A DNA stretch of 64,000 nt from Undaria pinnatifida (taxonomy: Eukaryota > Sar > Phaeophyceae > Laminariales > Alariaceae): positions 3,758,904-3,822,903 of the forward strand of contig JABAKD010000009.1 of NCBI GenBank assembly GCA_012845835.1. Reading direction: 5' to 3'. Each line of letters starts with the position of its first letter. The stretch's first letter is position 1. A program made the translations under genes and the position numbers. The notes beneath the pieces were generated by a model. That model had not been told where the DNA came from. It did no database searches and saw only the letters and a list, made by a program, of their open reading frames with translations. This document shows positions 12,201-24,200 of this stretch, one piece after another.

Positions 12201-13545
12201 ATACGTCATGATTATTGTTGTTGGTTTGCAGTAGGGGTTGTCGTAAAGCTAGGGGCCATGAAGATTATCGATCTTCGAAAATATGTCCGTTTTTTTAAGG
12301 CAGTCGTTTGGTAACGTATAAGGCGCTTGGAGTCAGGAGTTACAAAACGTATACATGATGCAACTCCACCGTGTTACCTGACGTGCGTCCATAACGCGGT
12401 GAGGCTTGTAACATGACGAGCTGCTTCACCACCATCCGACAATTCACGTCAAAAACAACTCCAACCATGGCCGATATGGGTTATCGTAGGCTGATTGTCC
12501 AGAAGATACTATGGTGGACAGCGCATACCCGGGATACTGTGGGAGGTGTACACACATGTTGACTGCATCGTGTTTCTTATTACACATAACTCTTAAATTA
12601 GCTTTAAAACTGTTTTTGTTGCTGCTTAGAAAAGGTAAACCACTCGCGAGAATGCCTCGTATTGAGTCGCTGACGGCGGACTAAACAACAATAACCCGCC
12701 TTGCCGCAGCCGTACTGTCGTCAACATCGGGTCCGAAGACTTTGGGTAGTTCCTCAGCCGCGGAGCCACTCCGTCGAAAACGCGAAATCGGGGTCCGAAG
12801 ACTTTGGGTAGTTCCTCAGCCGCGGAGCCACTCCGTCAAAAACGCGAAATCGTTCATATTTATGAGAAGATAGAGTACGCGTGTTCGAAGCCCGACTTTG
12901 TCATTTTTAAGGTTTGTAACGTGAGGAGATGTATACCTCGACCTAAAAACCACTATCGAGAAACATGAAGAGGCAACCTATAAACAGATCCATGGGCTAG
13001 GTACACGAGAACATTCGGTTTAGAAAAAATGCGTTCGGACGACTTTGGGGTCGGTGGGCTCCGCCATTTAGAAATCGTTTCCTATGCCTAGCTCAGCACG
13101 CGGCATTTTACCCAATATGTTGGTCTTGTATATCCTCAAAGCAATTCAGGGAGACCGGGGAAATCAGCAATCATGGCGCGTACTACGAGTAGGCATATGC
13201 ACAATAAACCTTGACACGAAAAACACGCAAACTTCTGGTGATCGCTACAGGACGTTATGGTTAGGTATATGAAATTCATTCCATCTGGGAACAGCTAACA
13301 ACGACTTCATGCGTACCCGGCATTGTTACCATGGAAACCGGTAAAGGCTACAACGAGCATAGGGGTGGTCCACTCCTAAAAAATAGCATTAGTGTGCGGG
13401 CAACGAGAATCGTCTCGAATTTCAGCCGGTTGGCGCTATTGTTGTGTTTTCCGTTCGACAACATGCATCTTGAACTTCAGCATTTGACCACTAAGAAACG
13501 TTGCTACACAGAGGAGATGAAACCCACAGGGAATCTACATTAATG
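9251..13545 (+). repeat. E repeat copy 1, module C
   Basis: This aligns with 21270-25950 (whole length) and 61360-63990 (left part, cut by the window edge). Landmarks are AATATGCGTCGCGGTTGC (9331; 61417), the GGGAGGGAGC...GAGAGTAGTG phrase (9701; 22360; 61799), the ACGATCGA(C/G)GTAGCACTT phrase (9998; 22653) and GCCGGTTGGCGC near 13424 and 25823. A short plus-strand frame at about 10930-11105 (QGLSKALDEGKATYEVLGAV) is matched in copy 2 by PQDLGRTLNEGSAKYGVLGA at about 23637. This may be a remnant coding block of unknown family. The rest has no convincing frames. Confidence 0.75.
12729..12852 (+). repeat. Recent 62-bp tandem duplication
   Basis: The unit beginning GGGTCCGAAGACTTTGGGTA occurs at 12729-12790 and again at 12791-12852. 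The two copies are almost identical (one G/A change seen), in a module whose other copies are heavily diverged. The matching site in E copy 2 (about 25168) has a single unit, so the duplication is young and specific to this copy. Confidence 0.9.
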
Positions 13546-14454
13546 GGTAGTACATGTCCTCACCTGACAAACCAAAGTGACAGACAAAGCCATGTTTATT
13601 GCGTTTGATATGCATAATTTAGAATTTTTGTCGGGATGGGGGTCCCAGAGGATTCTATGGGTATGAAAAGACGAGCCCCCCAAGACCAGTGTTGGCTGCA
13701 CCTGGACGCGTGACCGCTAGGAAAAGGGCACGACGAACACAAGCGAGTTAGGGCTTATGCCAATGACGTCGACAGACATAAAGTAGTCCCTAGATATGTC
13801 GCCAAGCCGGGCATTTAGGTATTGTACGCCTGTCAGTTGTCTGCAGGGGCACGGGATCAACCCTGGCCAAGGGACCCCCAACTCTTGGGAATATTGGACA
13901 TCGACTTGCTGGCCTATACTGGCCACCCGGATAACGGGCGGGGGGATACGTATCCTATGCACGTGGTGGAGTATTGACTACGAACTATACTCGAATATGT
14001 ACGAGTAATGCCGGGTGCACAATGGCATACCATTCTGCCACCTACAACAGCTGATGTGTAGTCGCGGCGAACGCGTCAGGGCAGGTCGCCTTCACATGCC
14101 ACTGGACAGAACCGACAATGCATTGCGCCAAAGAATCGCTGATGCAGGCGAGGTTCTGCTTCGCCTCTTTTTTCATAATCTATATACATACCGGGCCGTA
14201 ACCAGCGAATTTCAGTCGTACGAATAGGTCGTACAAGTAACACCTGGCGCTCAATGGCTATATCATCCGGCCAGCAACAGTCGCCTCGGTGGAGTAAGGG
14301 CGATGGTGGGTGGTGTCGCCCTCATAGGCAATTTGAAAGGGATCCTTCTGCATTATATACTACGGCCGCTGATGCAGGTAGTTGTCTACTCTTCCTTTGC
14401 TTCTGTAACCCGGGGTTACACAAAAACGTTACTTACAACTTTTTGTCCCAAGTT
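13546..14454 (+). repeat. Spacer with a diverged ~215-bp tandem duplication
   Basis: No gene is recognisable. About 14015-14230 and 14245-14450 are diverged tandem copies. Both contain a (G/C)CTCAATGGC or CACAATGGC start, a run of CAGC, then CGCTGATGCAGG (14138; similar at 14369) followed by a TTCCTTTGCTTC or CGCCTCTTTTT pyrimidine stretch. A possible older third unit precedes them. LINE-2 starts immediately to the right. Confidence 0.5.
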
Positions 14455-15057
14455 TAATGCACGTCGTGCAACGGCTGTGCCACGTCGCTAGCAAAAATCG
14501 CCGCTGTGGAGTCATAGCGAGCGCGTAATAATGGACTCGCCCCCACAAATGGTTGAACGAAACCTCGTCTCACGCCGGCAGAGTACTGCTTGAAGTCATC
14601 GCGAGTGGCCAAAGTGACTATTGCGAACACGAGAACATTCTGGCTGAGGAACAATGTTGGTTCAGCCCCAGCGCTCGACGGTTGACATGATGTTCCTATA
14701 CCGACGACTGCATGAACTGGCACGGACGGAGGCCCCCTTGTACTCGTGCTTTATCAATCTTACTAAAGCTTATGACTCCGTCAACCAAATCTTTCTGTGA
14801 CATACCTTAGCTTGTTCCGACGTTCAACCGAGAATGCTCGCCGTCACCCGTGAATTCAAAACGGCATTGAAGCATGCGTGCAGTTCCAAGATGGAGAGTG
14901 TTCAAACAAATTTGACGCGTGGCAAGGCCTCAGGCAAGGATTCCTTCTCGCACCACTGCTCTTCAACATGCTTTTTACGGCGGTATTGAGCGCCGACAAG
15001 AAAGGTTTCATCGACGATGCAGCAATAATGAAAAACATGGCACAACTCTAACGAAAG

Positions 15058-15315
15058 ATGGTGGAAGGCGAGGACAAGGGCACTTCTCGCACAGGCCAGA
15101 TCGACGGCCGAAGGGGAAAGGAGAAGCAGGAGGTGCAGATAGTATGGAGTATGCTGTACGCTGACGATGAGGGCATCGCATCGCGAACAACGGAAGGGCT
15201 CGGGAGGATGACGACGGTGATCGTGACTGGGCGCTCGGCGTTCGGGCTTACGGTTTCCGAGGCGAAAACAGAGATTATGTGCGTGAAAACCAAAGACGGG
15301 GGGGAGGTGTCGTGA
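15058..15315 (+). pseudogene. LINE-2 reverse-transcriptase segment with intact YADD
   Basis: This 85-codon open segment is the longest surviving piece of the LINE-2 polymerase. It holds the polymerase box C (Y-A-D-D at 15157-15168), preceded by a charged Lys/Gly-rich linker and followed by the FGLTVSEAKTEIM box D region. It opens at the first available ATG, but in the parent element it is internal, so the start is not genuine. Stops and frame changes lie on both sides. Confidence 0.8.
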
Positions 15316-16667
15316 ACAATCAATGCCGCCGGCCAGGTGTGAAAACAATGTTGACAAGTTTGAGTACTTTGGCGGGGCTACCACCGCAGAAAGAGACCCT
15401 AAAACTAAAATAACGCGGCGTCTTCAGAGGACTTGGTCGTGCTTCCAGCTGTACAAGATGTAAACCTATGATCTCCCGGGTGTGCGCTTACGGTTGAAGG
15501 TGGGGTTACTGAAAGTCGAGGTTATCAAGACACCACTACACTGTTGCGTGACATGGAGCCGGAACAAGCCTGACTATGACACACTACAACGAGGTCACCA
15601 CTCCATGCTCCTCCGATGCCCCGCATTACGGAGCTGGAAAAGCGACGACCACACCCTATCGTACGCCAACTGGCTTGCCGCGATAGCTTCCGAAAGGATA
15701 GAGACGTAAAGCGCGAACGAAGGGTGGAATCGTGGCACGAATAAGGGAGGAGCGTCTGCCACAGAGGGTAATATTGAAAGAGCTGGTTGGCGGTATGGGC
15801 TAATCAGGGGGGCAAGAGAATGACTGACTAGAGAATCTAAAAGAGAATATGTCGGTCTTTGGAACGAAATTCGAAGGGTGGCGAAAAGCTTCTCAGAAGG
15901 CCGACAGACGGTTTCGACGAATAGAGGAGGGGGCCGAGTTATTTATGCGTAAATGTCACGAGCCGGTGTGACGCAGAGCTGCAGAGCAACGTGCAAACGC
16001 CACGGCAACACCGTCCATGGTCTGCATCTCTAAGCGGCTGGGGAGAGTGGGAAGGGCGGGAAGGTGGCAGGGAAGGTAGGGGGGGCGGAGGGAGGTAAGG
16101 GGAGCGTCCTGCCCAAGAGCTGGTAGCCTGGGTCTGGCCATCATCGTCTTGAAATTTGTGTGCCTTTCCCATGACCGTCAACAGATCGCGCAAGGCCACC
16201 CTGGCTTTTTCGCCTCGCTGCATTCTCTCCCCTGTACCATTCATGCAGCTGATACCGTCTATGAGCCTAATGGGGTCTTTAGTCAGTTCCTAGGGTCTAT
16301 TAGTATGAGGATATTTTCTATTTTCCTTTTGCTTGCTTCTCATTGTCTCGTCAATTCTTGCTTTTTTGGTATTTTCTTTATTTCCTTTCTTTTCGCCTCT
16401 TAGTATATCCTTTCCGTTCATCTACTTTTCTCTCTTTTTTTTCATGTTCTTTATCTCAATAGGCTTGCGTCCGGCGTTAGTGTGGGTAGTGATACATACT
16501 ACGTGCAATATATACGTGGTAGTATTTCTTAGGTGGCAAGCGATGTAGTCGATATTTCAAGGCAAGAGGAGTGAGATGTATGCCCCAGTATGGACCTGAC
16601 ACGTCGTAGGGTGACTCCCGACTTGATAGTTTTGTATGTTTATGGCGCAGATATGAATTGCGTCATC

Positions 16668-16780
16668 TGCGATATATACACAACCCGTATTACGCGCGAT
16701 CGGAATATCACACACAGCTTGCAAAGATGAGTTTCGACAAAATATTCTATCTCACAGCTGGAGTATATTTCAAAATTTAA
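16668..16780 (-). mobile_element. F repeat fragment inside LINE-2 3' UTR
   Basis: This is the reverse complement of the F terminus, with CACACAACCCGTATTACGCG, CGATCGGAATATCACACA and CTCACAGCTGGAGTATAT in order. LINE-2 copy 1 lacks it at the equivalent position (about 8370-8420), which marks it as an insertion into the LINE. Confidence 0.7.
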
Positions 16781-16907
16781 TATAAATACATGTGTGCCAC
16801 CTTTGATTTGTCTGTGTTCAATCCCTGGGATATTAGCTCCAGAGTGACCGGAGTTTGTCCTGTGACAGCGGACAGCAGCAACAACAACAACAATAACAAT
16901 TAAAATG

Positions 16908-18395
16908 ATAGTCAACGGAGACCGTCGTTACAGGAGGACAGCAGGGAGGTTGCCTCAATTGAGGCATAGCCGTAGTCCCCCAAGGCCGATGACCCCCCTA
17001 TCCTCAATATGCCGCGGCAGAACACGTGAAGGCTTCACTGATCAGTCAGACATCGCGTGAACAGAAGGCGAAGGGCAAACGCGAGGCTCGGTGAGGTGAC
17101 TGGAACGCCGCGTGAAGGGTGAGGCTCATGATACAAAAGAACCCTTGTGACGCGGACCTCCGAACCACGTGCGACCTCTATTGCTCACCTGATGGAGATT
17201 TCGGCAGGATTGACTTATACAATTTTGTGGCTACTTCCAGAGACAGCAGGAATTGGCATCCCTTTTCAGCCGACGTCTTTCTTTAATTCTCAGACATTCT
17301 AGCCATGCTACTTCCGCAACGCTTGTACGCTTGTGCGCTTCGAGGTTTAACGATAAGCTTGGACAAGAAAAAAGAGAATGTTTGTACTGCTTGCGAAAAC
17401 AAGTGGAAGCAAAAGTTGGTAATTACTTCGCGAATGCGTCAGGTTTTCGTAAACTAGCGTTAAAGGTAATATTGTTCCGATATTTGGGTGATCTAGTTTC
17501 GGCATTTTAAATGAAGGTATAGTTTGGATATACCGTAGTCACCCTAACATATTATGACACCTCAACTACTTCCCCTCTGACTCATTAGTCCTCAAATAAC
17601 GTCCTGCCTTCAAAGCGGAAGAACGACACAACAGCCGAGCACAGGGCACCTGCTGATGGTCAACGCGGCAATGTAAAGGTCCGTGTTGTTATCGAGGCAA
17701 GTTTTGTCGTGTTCCATTGTGTATGTTTTCGATATCAACACATGAACATTGAAATCATGGCAGGAAATATAAGTTATACATACCACGGTATATACTGATT
17801 GACATACCCTCTCCTCCATTATTCTGTGCGAACTTCCTAATTTCTTCCAAAAACGACAGTTTTTGATGAACCGACACGAACTCGGATTACTTAGCTTTGG
17901 ATGATTTCCACTCCCAATATCAAACGATAGCGAGAGGATGGTCCGTACGTTACTCAAAAATAAGGGATCAACTACTTGGTACAATAGAGGTATACAATTT
18001 GCTGAAGCAAATACGTTTAACCCCCAGATAGATTCGTTCGCGACCGATAAACTACCCGTTGTCTTTTACACCCCTTCTTGCATTTCCAATGTTCAGCCAT
18101 GTGCGGCTGTCCGTCAGGTAATTATATTTTTGGTTGTGTCCTCCAAACCGGGTTTTGTTTGTGGTATGGCAATTTTCAAGTATAGAGCCTAGGAAAAATA
18201 GGGGGGCATCCTTGCCCCGCTATTCCTTCACTAGTACCATATCCGACAAACACTATACCTTGTCTTCAGGACAACGCATCCTACGACTATGGCGGGTTAC
18301 ACGCGTCAACCAAATATGGTTCTGGTTGGCGTAGCTCCTGAAGCATGTAGTACCGTTTGTGTATTATACCTTATCACATTAATCGTTATACATCC
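16908..18395 (+). repeat. E repeat copy 2, module A
   Basis: It starts at GTCAACGGAGACCGTCGTTA, immediately after the LINE-2 tail, and follows copies 1, 3 and 4 through the CATAGCCGTAGTCCCCC and CTTGTGACGCGGACC landmarks. After about 17700 it departs from copy 1 but stays with 37430-38130 (shared CAAACGATAGCGAGA...GATGGTCCGTACGTTACTC at 17921 and 37662). Module A therefore exists with two different right-hand continuations. Confidence 0.7.
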
Positions 18396-19744
18396 ACTTG
18401 GCCATTAATATCTTGGTAGGAGTTCATTCCCACCGTCCTCGGAATATATCTTCGTTTGAGCCTCAGAAAATGTACATATTCGGACGTATATCATTCATTG
18501 CCTCACATGGTGTGGATCGTTCAAGAGTACTGACTACGCAGTTGCGTTCGAGTGGGGAAAAAATTGTTTTTCTTTGTGTTCGTACGAGGGCGGTTTACGC
18601 AAAAGCAGGCGATGCACCCGCGCTCAACCATGACGCATGCAACGATAAAGGTGGCAAATTTCGCAAAAACGTGTTCCGTTTATCGGGGATTCTCAAATAA
18701 ATCAATCGCTGTAACGACTACCACACTACCCCGTGTCGTTGGCACCCCAATGTTTATGTGATATGTATCATACGCAAGCCATTATTTTTATTATCGGGGT
18801 GGACTTTCCATCTATCTCAAAGTCGCGTTTGAAGAGACATGCAGCATCCCTGATACAAGGATGCACATCGAGGACATGGCCCATCCTCGTGTGGGGAGAG
18901 TTGCAGAGGTGGCGTGGACGGACCAGTGCACATTACTTGAGATGGAGAAGAAAAAATGACAGCTTGGAAAAAAATGCTTACGTACAAAACGGGAAAACAT
19001 AATAAGAGAAAGAAAAAAAACAGATAATAACGACATATAAGGAAATAAAAAGAGGAGAAATGGAGTTTTCGACGTGGGGTGCGCTCTAACGTGATCCCCA
19101 CCGTAATAATACGCGCATGCTACGGGCATATGTACCCTACATTTGGTCGTTCTAGCCGACAGACCATCCTAGAGTATAGTTTGTCATAAATACTCCCTGT
19201 GACATTCCCCGATACTCAAAGTCATAAGCTATTTACAACCTTAGTATAGTATACACCGACCGAAAAAAAAAACGCGGTTCCTCGCATATTGTATGTCTCC
19301 CCATTAAAACTAATTCGCGTAGTGCGCTGAGGTCAGCTTTTGCCCATCAACTAAATAGTAGTCGACTTCAGCTATTCCATGTTTATTTAGGTCTCCTTCA
19401 GTGAGCGATCCGTCGCTAGAGACGTCTGAGACTCGGGAATATGATCACAAATGGTACGCCATACTCAGACTGTGCATAACCAGCGGCAACATGGATGTAC
19501 TCATGCCTGTCGAAAAAAAAAAGAAAACGCGTGCAATGACAAACCCAGACCTACAATATTCACAGCTGTGATACGTAAGTAAATATGTCATGAACGACAC
19601 GCGCGGTGTAATCACCTGTGAGAAAGAGTCAAGAAAAAAATCGCAAACCAGAAATTACACCTAGAGCAAATGATACCAACGAAAGTATAAAACTGTGGAC
19701 ACTGGCCCACTACAGTGAACGGGGCCGCGATTCACTAAAATAAA
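18396..19744. other. Unassigned spacer
   Basis: I find no gene or clear repeat match. The region is AT-rich with several A tracts (18945-19040, 19264-19273, 19513-19523). Short frames at 18733-19002 (plus) and 18812-19129 (minus) overlap each other, carry no motif, and look like chance openings. Confidence 0.5.
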
Positions 19745-20095
19745 TTATTATGTGTGTATGAAAGCTGAATGCAACTGTGAGATTGCAAATTTTGTGCGAT
19801 CCTCGTCTTTACATGCTGTGTGTGTTGATTAATCTCGCTATTTACTAGGTGTGTGTCCTCACTATTGATCTAGGTCGGCGACTTCGCTAAGGCCAAACGT
19901 TGATCAGAGTGAACAGAGTGACGTTAATCAATATTTCCACAGAGAATGTATAACCCCTTTTTGAGGGAGGCAACACCAATGACTACTGTAGAGTTCAATA
20001 TTACACATATACCCTGTAGTCTTACGCCATGAGAAAGGGGGGGTGGGGGCGGTAACACAGAAGGGTGAGGGGGTACTCACTGGTTGCTTGGCCAG
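19745..20095 (+). mobile_element. F repeat, diverged fragment with G-rich end
   Basis: The terminus TGCAACTGTGAGATTGCAAA at 19769, GTGTGTCCTCACTATTGATC near 19850 and GGTCGGCGACTTC near 19873 follow the F order. Downstream similarity fades, then a G-rich stretch (20035-20075) resembles the G/C-rich core of complete F copies. The call is firm for the first 150 bases and tentative after that. Confidence 0.6.
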
Positions 20096-20099
20096 GTCA

Positions 20100-20810
20100 T
20101 ATGACTATTGATCGCGCATCCCTTCGAGAACGAACACCGTTTCCACTTCTAGTAGCAACACCTTCAACATATGGGCGCTCAATACCTTTTCTCCACGTAC
20201 TACATATACGCGGTTAGTTTATCCTTTGCCCTTCCAGTTTCTCCGCCTGTACCCACAATCTGTTTGTTGGAATAGCGATTGTATCCTCGTTTCATTCAAC
20301 GATTAGTCTAAACAACTCTTCCATGTCACATTTGTCCAATTTCCTCTTCAACTCCTCGAACGCATGCCCGTCCTCCGTTTCTATTTTACATTCACATACT
20401 GTGTGAGTCTTACTTTCTAGTTTTGTGCCACACAGGCAAATATACACCTGCATCCACGTACTCCTTCTCGTGACTACTGGTATATCTGTTTCTTTTTTCT
20501 GTTTGCTCCAGGTTTCCTACACAAAACCGAAACTGAAGTGTTTTTCGTACGCCATTGCGCCGTGTACGTTTTATTCAAATTTCTTCGTCCAACCCCCCGT
20601 TTATCTCTATTCGAGTATTTCTCCAGTATGACATTTTTTTTTTGCCCTGGTCTTTTCCTTCGTTCCACCCTTTGTATTACTCTTGTCTTGTACAGGCCAA
20701 TATTCTCTCTGGACGGTACTATTTCTAAGTCTCCTCCTAAACTTTTGAATGTTTTTTCTGCGGTCTACGGTAGGCCGTTCACATCAATGATTAGCACACC
20801 AGATATTTTG
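20100..20810 (-). mobile_element. LINE-1 3' fragment, reversed
   Basis: The minus strand reads almost continuously in one frame through LINE-1 C-terminal sequence: IEINGGLDEEI (near 20620), RYTSSHEKEYVDAG (near 20475), ESKTHTVCECKIETEDG (near 20410), LKRKLDKCDMEEL (near 20350) and ERPYVEGVATRSGNG (near 20170), with only a few stops. The same order appears on the plus strand at 26700-27400, 29200-30480 and 34950-35590. A Cys/His pattern (CxC...H...C) typical of LINE C-termini is visible. The polymerase is absent. Confidence 0.8.
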
Positions 20811-21269
20811 CGGTAAAAATCCTTATGAGTTGTAAGCTGAACATCAACGAATGGCATAAAACGTTTCAAGACCTGTCGTTGGGTCCTCCTTGGGGAGATA
20901 ATACCAGGTTGCCATCGTCTACTGCATCAGCCACAAACAGTCATTTTGGGCGCCGAGTTTACGGGATCTCGCCACCTCGCAGGCGCCGGGTCTCCTTCAT
21001 CTTGGTTTGTGATAGGCATGTGACGCTCGTACTCAGAATAGACGACTAGAAATTCGACCCTATTGTCGAAGATAAAAACATCACCATAAAAACAAAAGGG
21101 TTTAGCCCCGTCTATCGCCAACTTGACGTCCTGGTTTAACAGGCCACCGGGTCGGCCTCGAAGTCTGTGGTTACCCAACATGAAAACTGGACTTGGCCAA
21201 CGCCGGGTCGTCGCGCTCAAGGTGGTGTAGAGTTTCTCATGGCCTTCGTCTGTTGTATCCAACCAAGAC
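20811..21269. other. Unassigned spacer left of module C copy 2
   Basis: A minus-strand frame (21385-20927, 152 codons) crosses the boundary. Its first 25 codons lie in module C. The remainder (containing DGAKPFCFYGDVFIFDNRVE) has no counterpart in the other copies and no family I know. It may be a coding remnant or a chance opening. Confidence 0.35.
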
Positions 21270-24200
21270 AAAAACGAGGGCTTCTTGAGCACCTCTGTAC
21301 CTCTCACCCGGGGCAGAAGTTGGTTGATTTCGACACATGTTGAGATCGCAATCCGCCGAACAGACCCATGCCTCAGGTATGTCATGATTGCTTAGTGGAA
21401 CGTTGTGTCTGTTCTCGTTCTACCCCGACCGCGATAGGACGGCTCGCACCCTATTCCGATATTCAACACTGGCCACAGTGTATTCAGAAAAACTCTACAT
21501 ACGTGACGAGGGAACGGGTTTGATGTGTGATGTGTACGAGATGGATATCCCATACACAATAACCCGATGCTGTACCGTCGAAATCGGAACCGGACATGTT
21601 CATGTCAAGTACGGACTATCCATAGGGCCTGCCACTAGACCGGCCATGTTGAAGCCAAAATGGTGTTTTCGAAAAAGACGCTGAGCGCCTTCCAATCGAG
21701 CTTGGAACACCGCTGCGGAGCACTGGCCTAGACTACATACCATAATGTTAAATTTATTCACCAAACGTGTTGAAACAACGAAACTCTGTCTTGCAAAATC
21801 TTCAGCCACACAGGCGGCTGATGTGGGTTTCTGGTTCTTCCCGGATATCGATACGGACACCAATATATATAGCCGAGCGAGTTCCCCGATAGTGAATCGC
21901 ATACCATCTCCGGAGAACCTATATTCGGTTGCATCCTCACAACGCCCTGACGTGTTTCATCACTGCACAAGGGGGTGATCAAGGATACGGCCCGGCAGTA
22001 TAATACACCCACATTGAAATAAACGGGTGTTAGCTATATCATATTATCATTCTATCGTCCTCGCGCGAGTGAATCTGTACCCTCGCTGAAAAAATCACGA
22101 ACAAGATTTTTTTTTTGCAGCGAAGATACCCAGATCTCTTTTTGGGATAATATCGACAATGTTAAACAGAACTATGATATTATTATACGAAGTACTAGTA
22201 TTAGACTGTCACCGCAGAGACCAGAGGGGTCACTCGCGCCAATGACATCGAGCCACTGAAAAATAAGTGGCCCAAAGGGGGTAAAACAACAAAAATCCAC
22301 AACCGTGCATTGTTGGGGAGGAGGACCTGCTGTGCCACCCCGACTGTTAGTCACTGCTGGGAGGGAGCGCGAGAGTAGTGCAGGGATAATGAAATCGGGC
22401 TAAAAACAAAAACAAATGTGGGGGACTCTCCAACCTTTAATGGGGGTCGTGATATAGTTCGGGTAAAGCTCATCATTTTGTTGAGTATTTTAAGAGGAAA
22501 CGGCGACTATCTACGAGACGGAGGGGGAGATCCCAGGGGCCTTGACGGGCTAATGCGGGACACGCACCTCGGGTACATATTTTATCACAAACTGGCGGGT
22601 CCGGTCAGGCTTGTCTTTTCCAATTTCATTGGTCGAGAGCGCGTGCTACATACGATCGAGGTAGCACTTAGTAGGTAGAAAATATTGATTTGTGAATGAT
22701 GTTGGTCCTTATCCCGTAACCCTTGACTAAAAAGGAACGGTCGGAATGATATGTTTGTTTTGTAGTGAACGATACATGAAATATCTGGGCCATAAGATTA
22801 TTCGTCATATGTTTTGCCGCCTAATCGTTTCTCCAAATGTGTTTTGTGGCGTTGAATGTAGAGTATCTGGTCATACCAGGAGCTTTGAAAGATATCGAGG
22901 CATCTACACCGTAGCCCGTTACCGGGGTGCGTCACCGTCAACGAGCAGACCCGATCCGATCCGTGCAAGCGCCTGGAAGAGCCAACGATCGATTGGCTGA
23001 TTGGATGAGGTTTAGCGTCGGGAACACGTAAGGGTTTCAGCTGCTTCAGATACTATGTTAGTGTTCGACTTGGGACCATGGTGGACGCATGTTACGGTAC
23101 GGACACACCAGTATGTTTACGAGGTTCCTCGCGATAAATAAGCTCTATACTTGACATTGAAGCTGAATCGGTGAAAACGCCAATTTTGCTACCTGACGAT
23201 AAATCCCATGCCTTAGGAATGCACCAAGGAGTATTGCAGAATGGAAGGGACCAGTTTCCGACGACAATTTAGGCTTAAAAGCCCCTCGTTCAGGAAACTC
23301 TTTGCGCCCAAACGTGCAATTTTTAATGTAACAGCAGTGGGGCAAAGGGTTAGGCCTGTTCAATAGAGCGGACGAAAAGTGTGTGTGTGGCAACCAGGCT
23401 ATTGACTGCATTAATTTCTCCGCCCGAAAACTCAGCCAAGTCGATGTGGGGAATGAGTCGATGTGGGGAGTGAGGGTAAGGCATGAAAGGATGTGGCACG
23501 GGGACGACCCCCGCTCGACTCGGGGATGAATATGTGGCAACTCCGAGAATATTTCAAGGACGGACCAAGGTTATGAAGTTGGTTATACCCAGATACACAC
23601 TTTGCGCGAAAGTCGACTTCAGTGCATGAGTACAGTCCGCAGGATTTGGGTCGGACTTTGAATGAGGGAAGTGCGAAATATGGAGTGCTTGGCGCCGTTT
23701 ACTCACGACGAAAAAATCAGCAACGACAAAACGAGCATACGCCGAGATTTAGACACAGCGGCATAGACCGTCTGTCGAGCCTGTGGCAATGCTCGGGGCG
23801 CATACGAGGCGTGGATCGTGCTGCACAGCTCGTCGAGGAGAGTGTTTTAGAGAGTATCAGTTGTTATCTTGGTCGAGTTCTACACTAGAGGTAGCTCGAT
23901 GAGGGTAAACTTTTTGCTGTAAAGTATTGCGGACAGATGAGGGTTTCCTCACTAAACGTCTACGCTTCGACCCAAACCTCGTCGGGATTGCTCTTGGCAA
24001 ATGTGAAACTCGGCCGTCCTTGGTTGGTGTGAAACGTTGCTTTGTTGGTTTTCGAACCCTGAAAACTTAAACTGCCTGACCCAATGCAATGGGGTAGTGC
24101 TTGCTTTATTTAGAACACGCCGTCGACCACTTGCTGTTTGACTCAAATGTGCGTCTACCGTCATCGTATCAATCGTTGACACGGGACATTTCTTCCGATG

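Larger units (their letters stand above)
14455..16907 (+). mobile_element. LINE-2 copy 2 with reverse-transcriptase remnant
   Basis: This is a 5'-truncated non-LTR retrotransposon carrying the reverse transcriptase that would copy its RNA at the target site. In order I read EHENILAEEQCWF near 14620, CFINLTKAYDSVN (motif A, catalytic Asp) at 14748-14786, QGLRQGFLLAPLLFNM (motif B) near 14930-14980, MLYADDEG (catalytic YADD, intact) at 15151-15174, and AFGLTVSEAKTEIM near 15240-15280. Then follow thumb and C-terminal remains to about 15990. Frameshifts and stops break the protein into at least four frames, and the endonuclease is absent. The 3' UTR matches copy 1 and ends in an (AAC)n-like tail at 16875-16900. 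An F fragment interrupts the UTR at about 16668-16780. The YADD style suggests an RTE or related clade; I cannot place it more exactly. Confidence 0.85.

Noticed and set aside
15482-15709. Separate 75-codon gene
   Set aside because: It is the thumb region of LINE-2 copy 2 (VGLLKVEVIKT...), not an independent gene.
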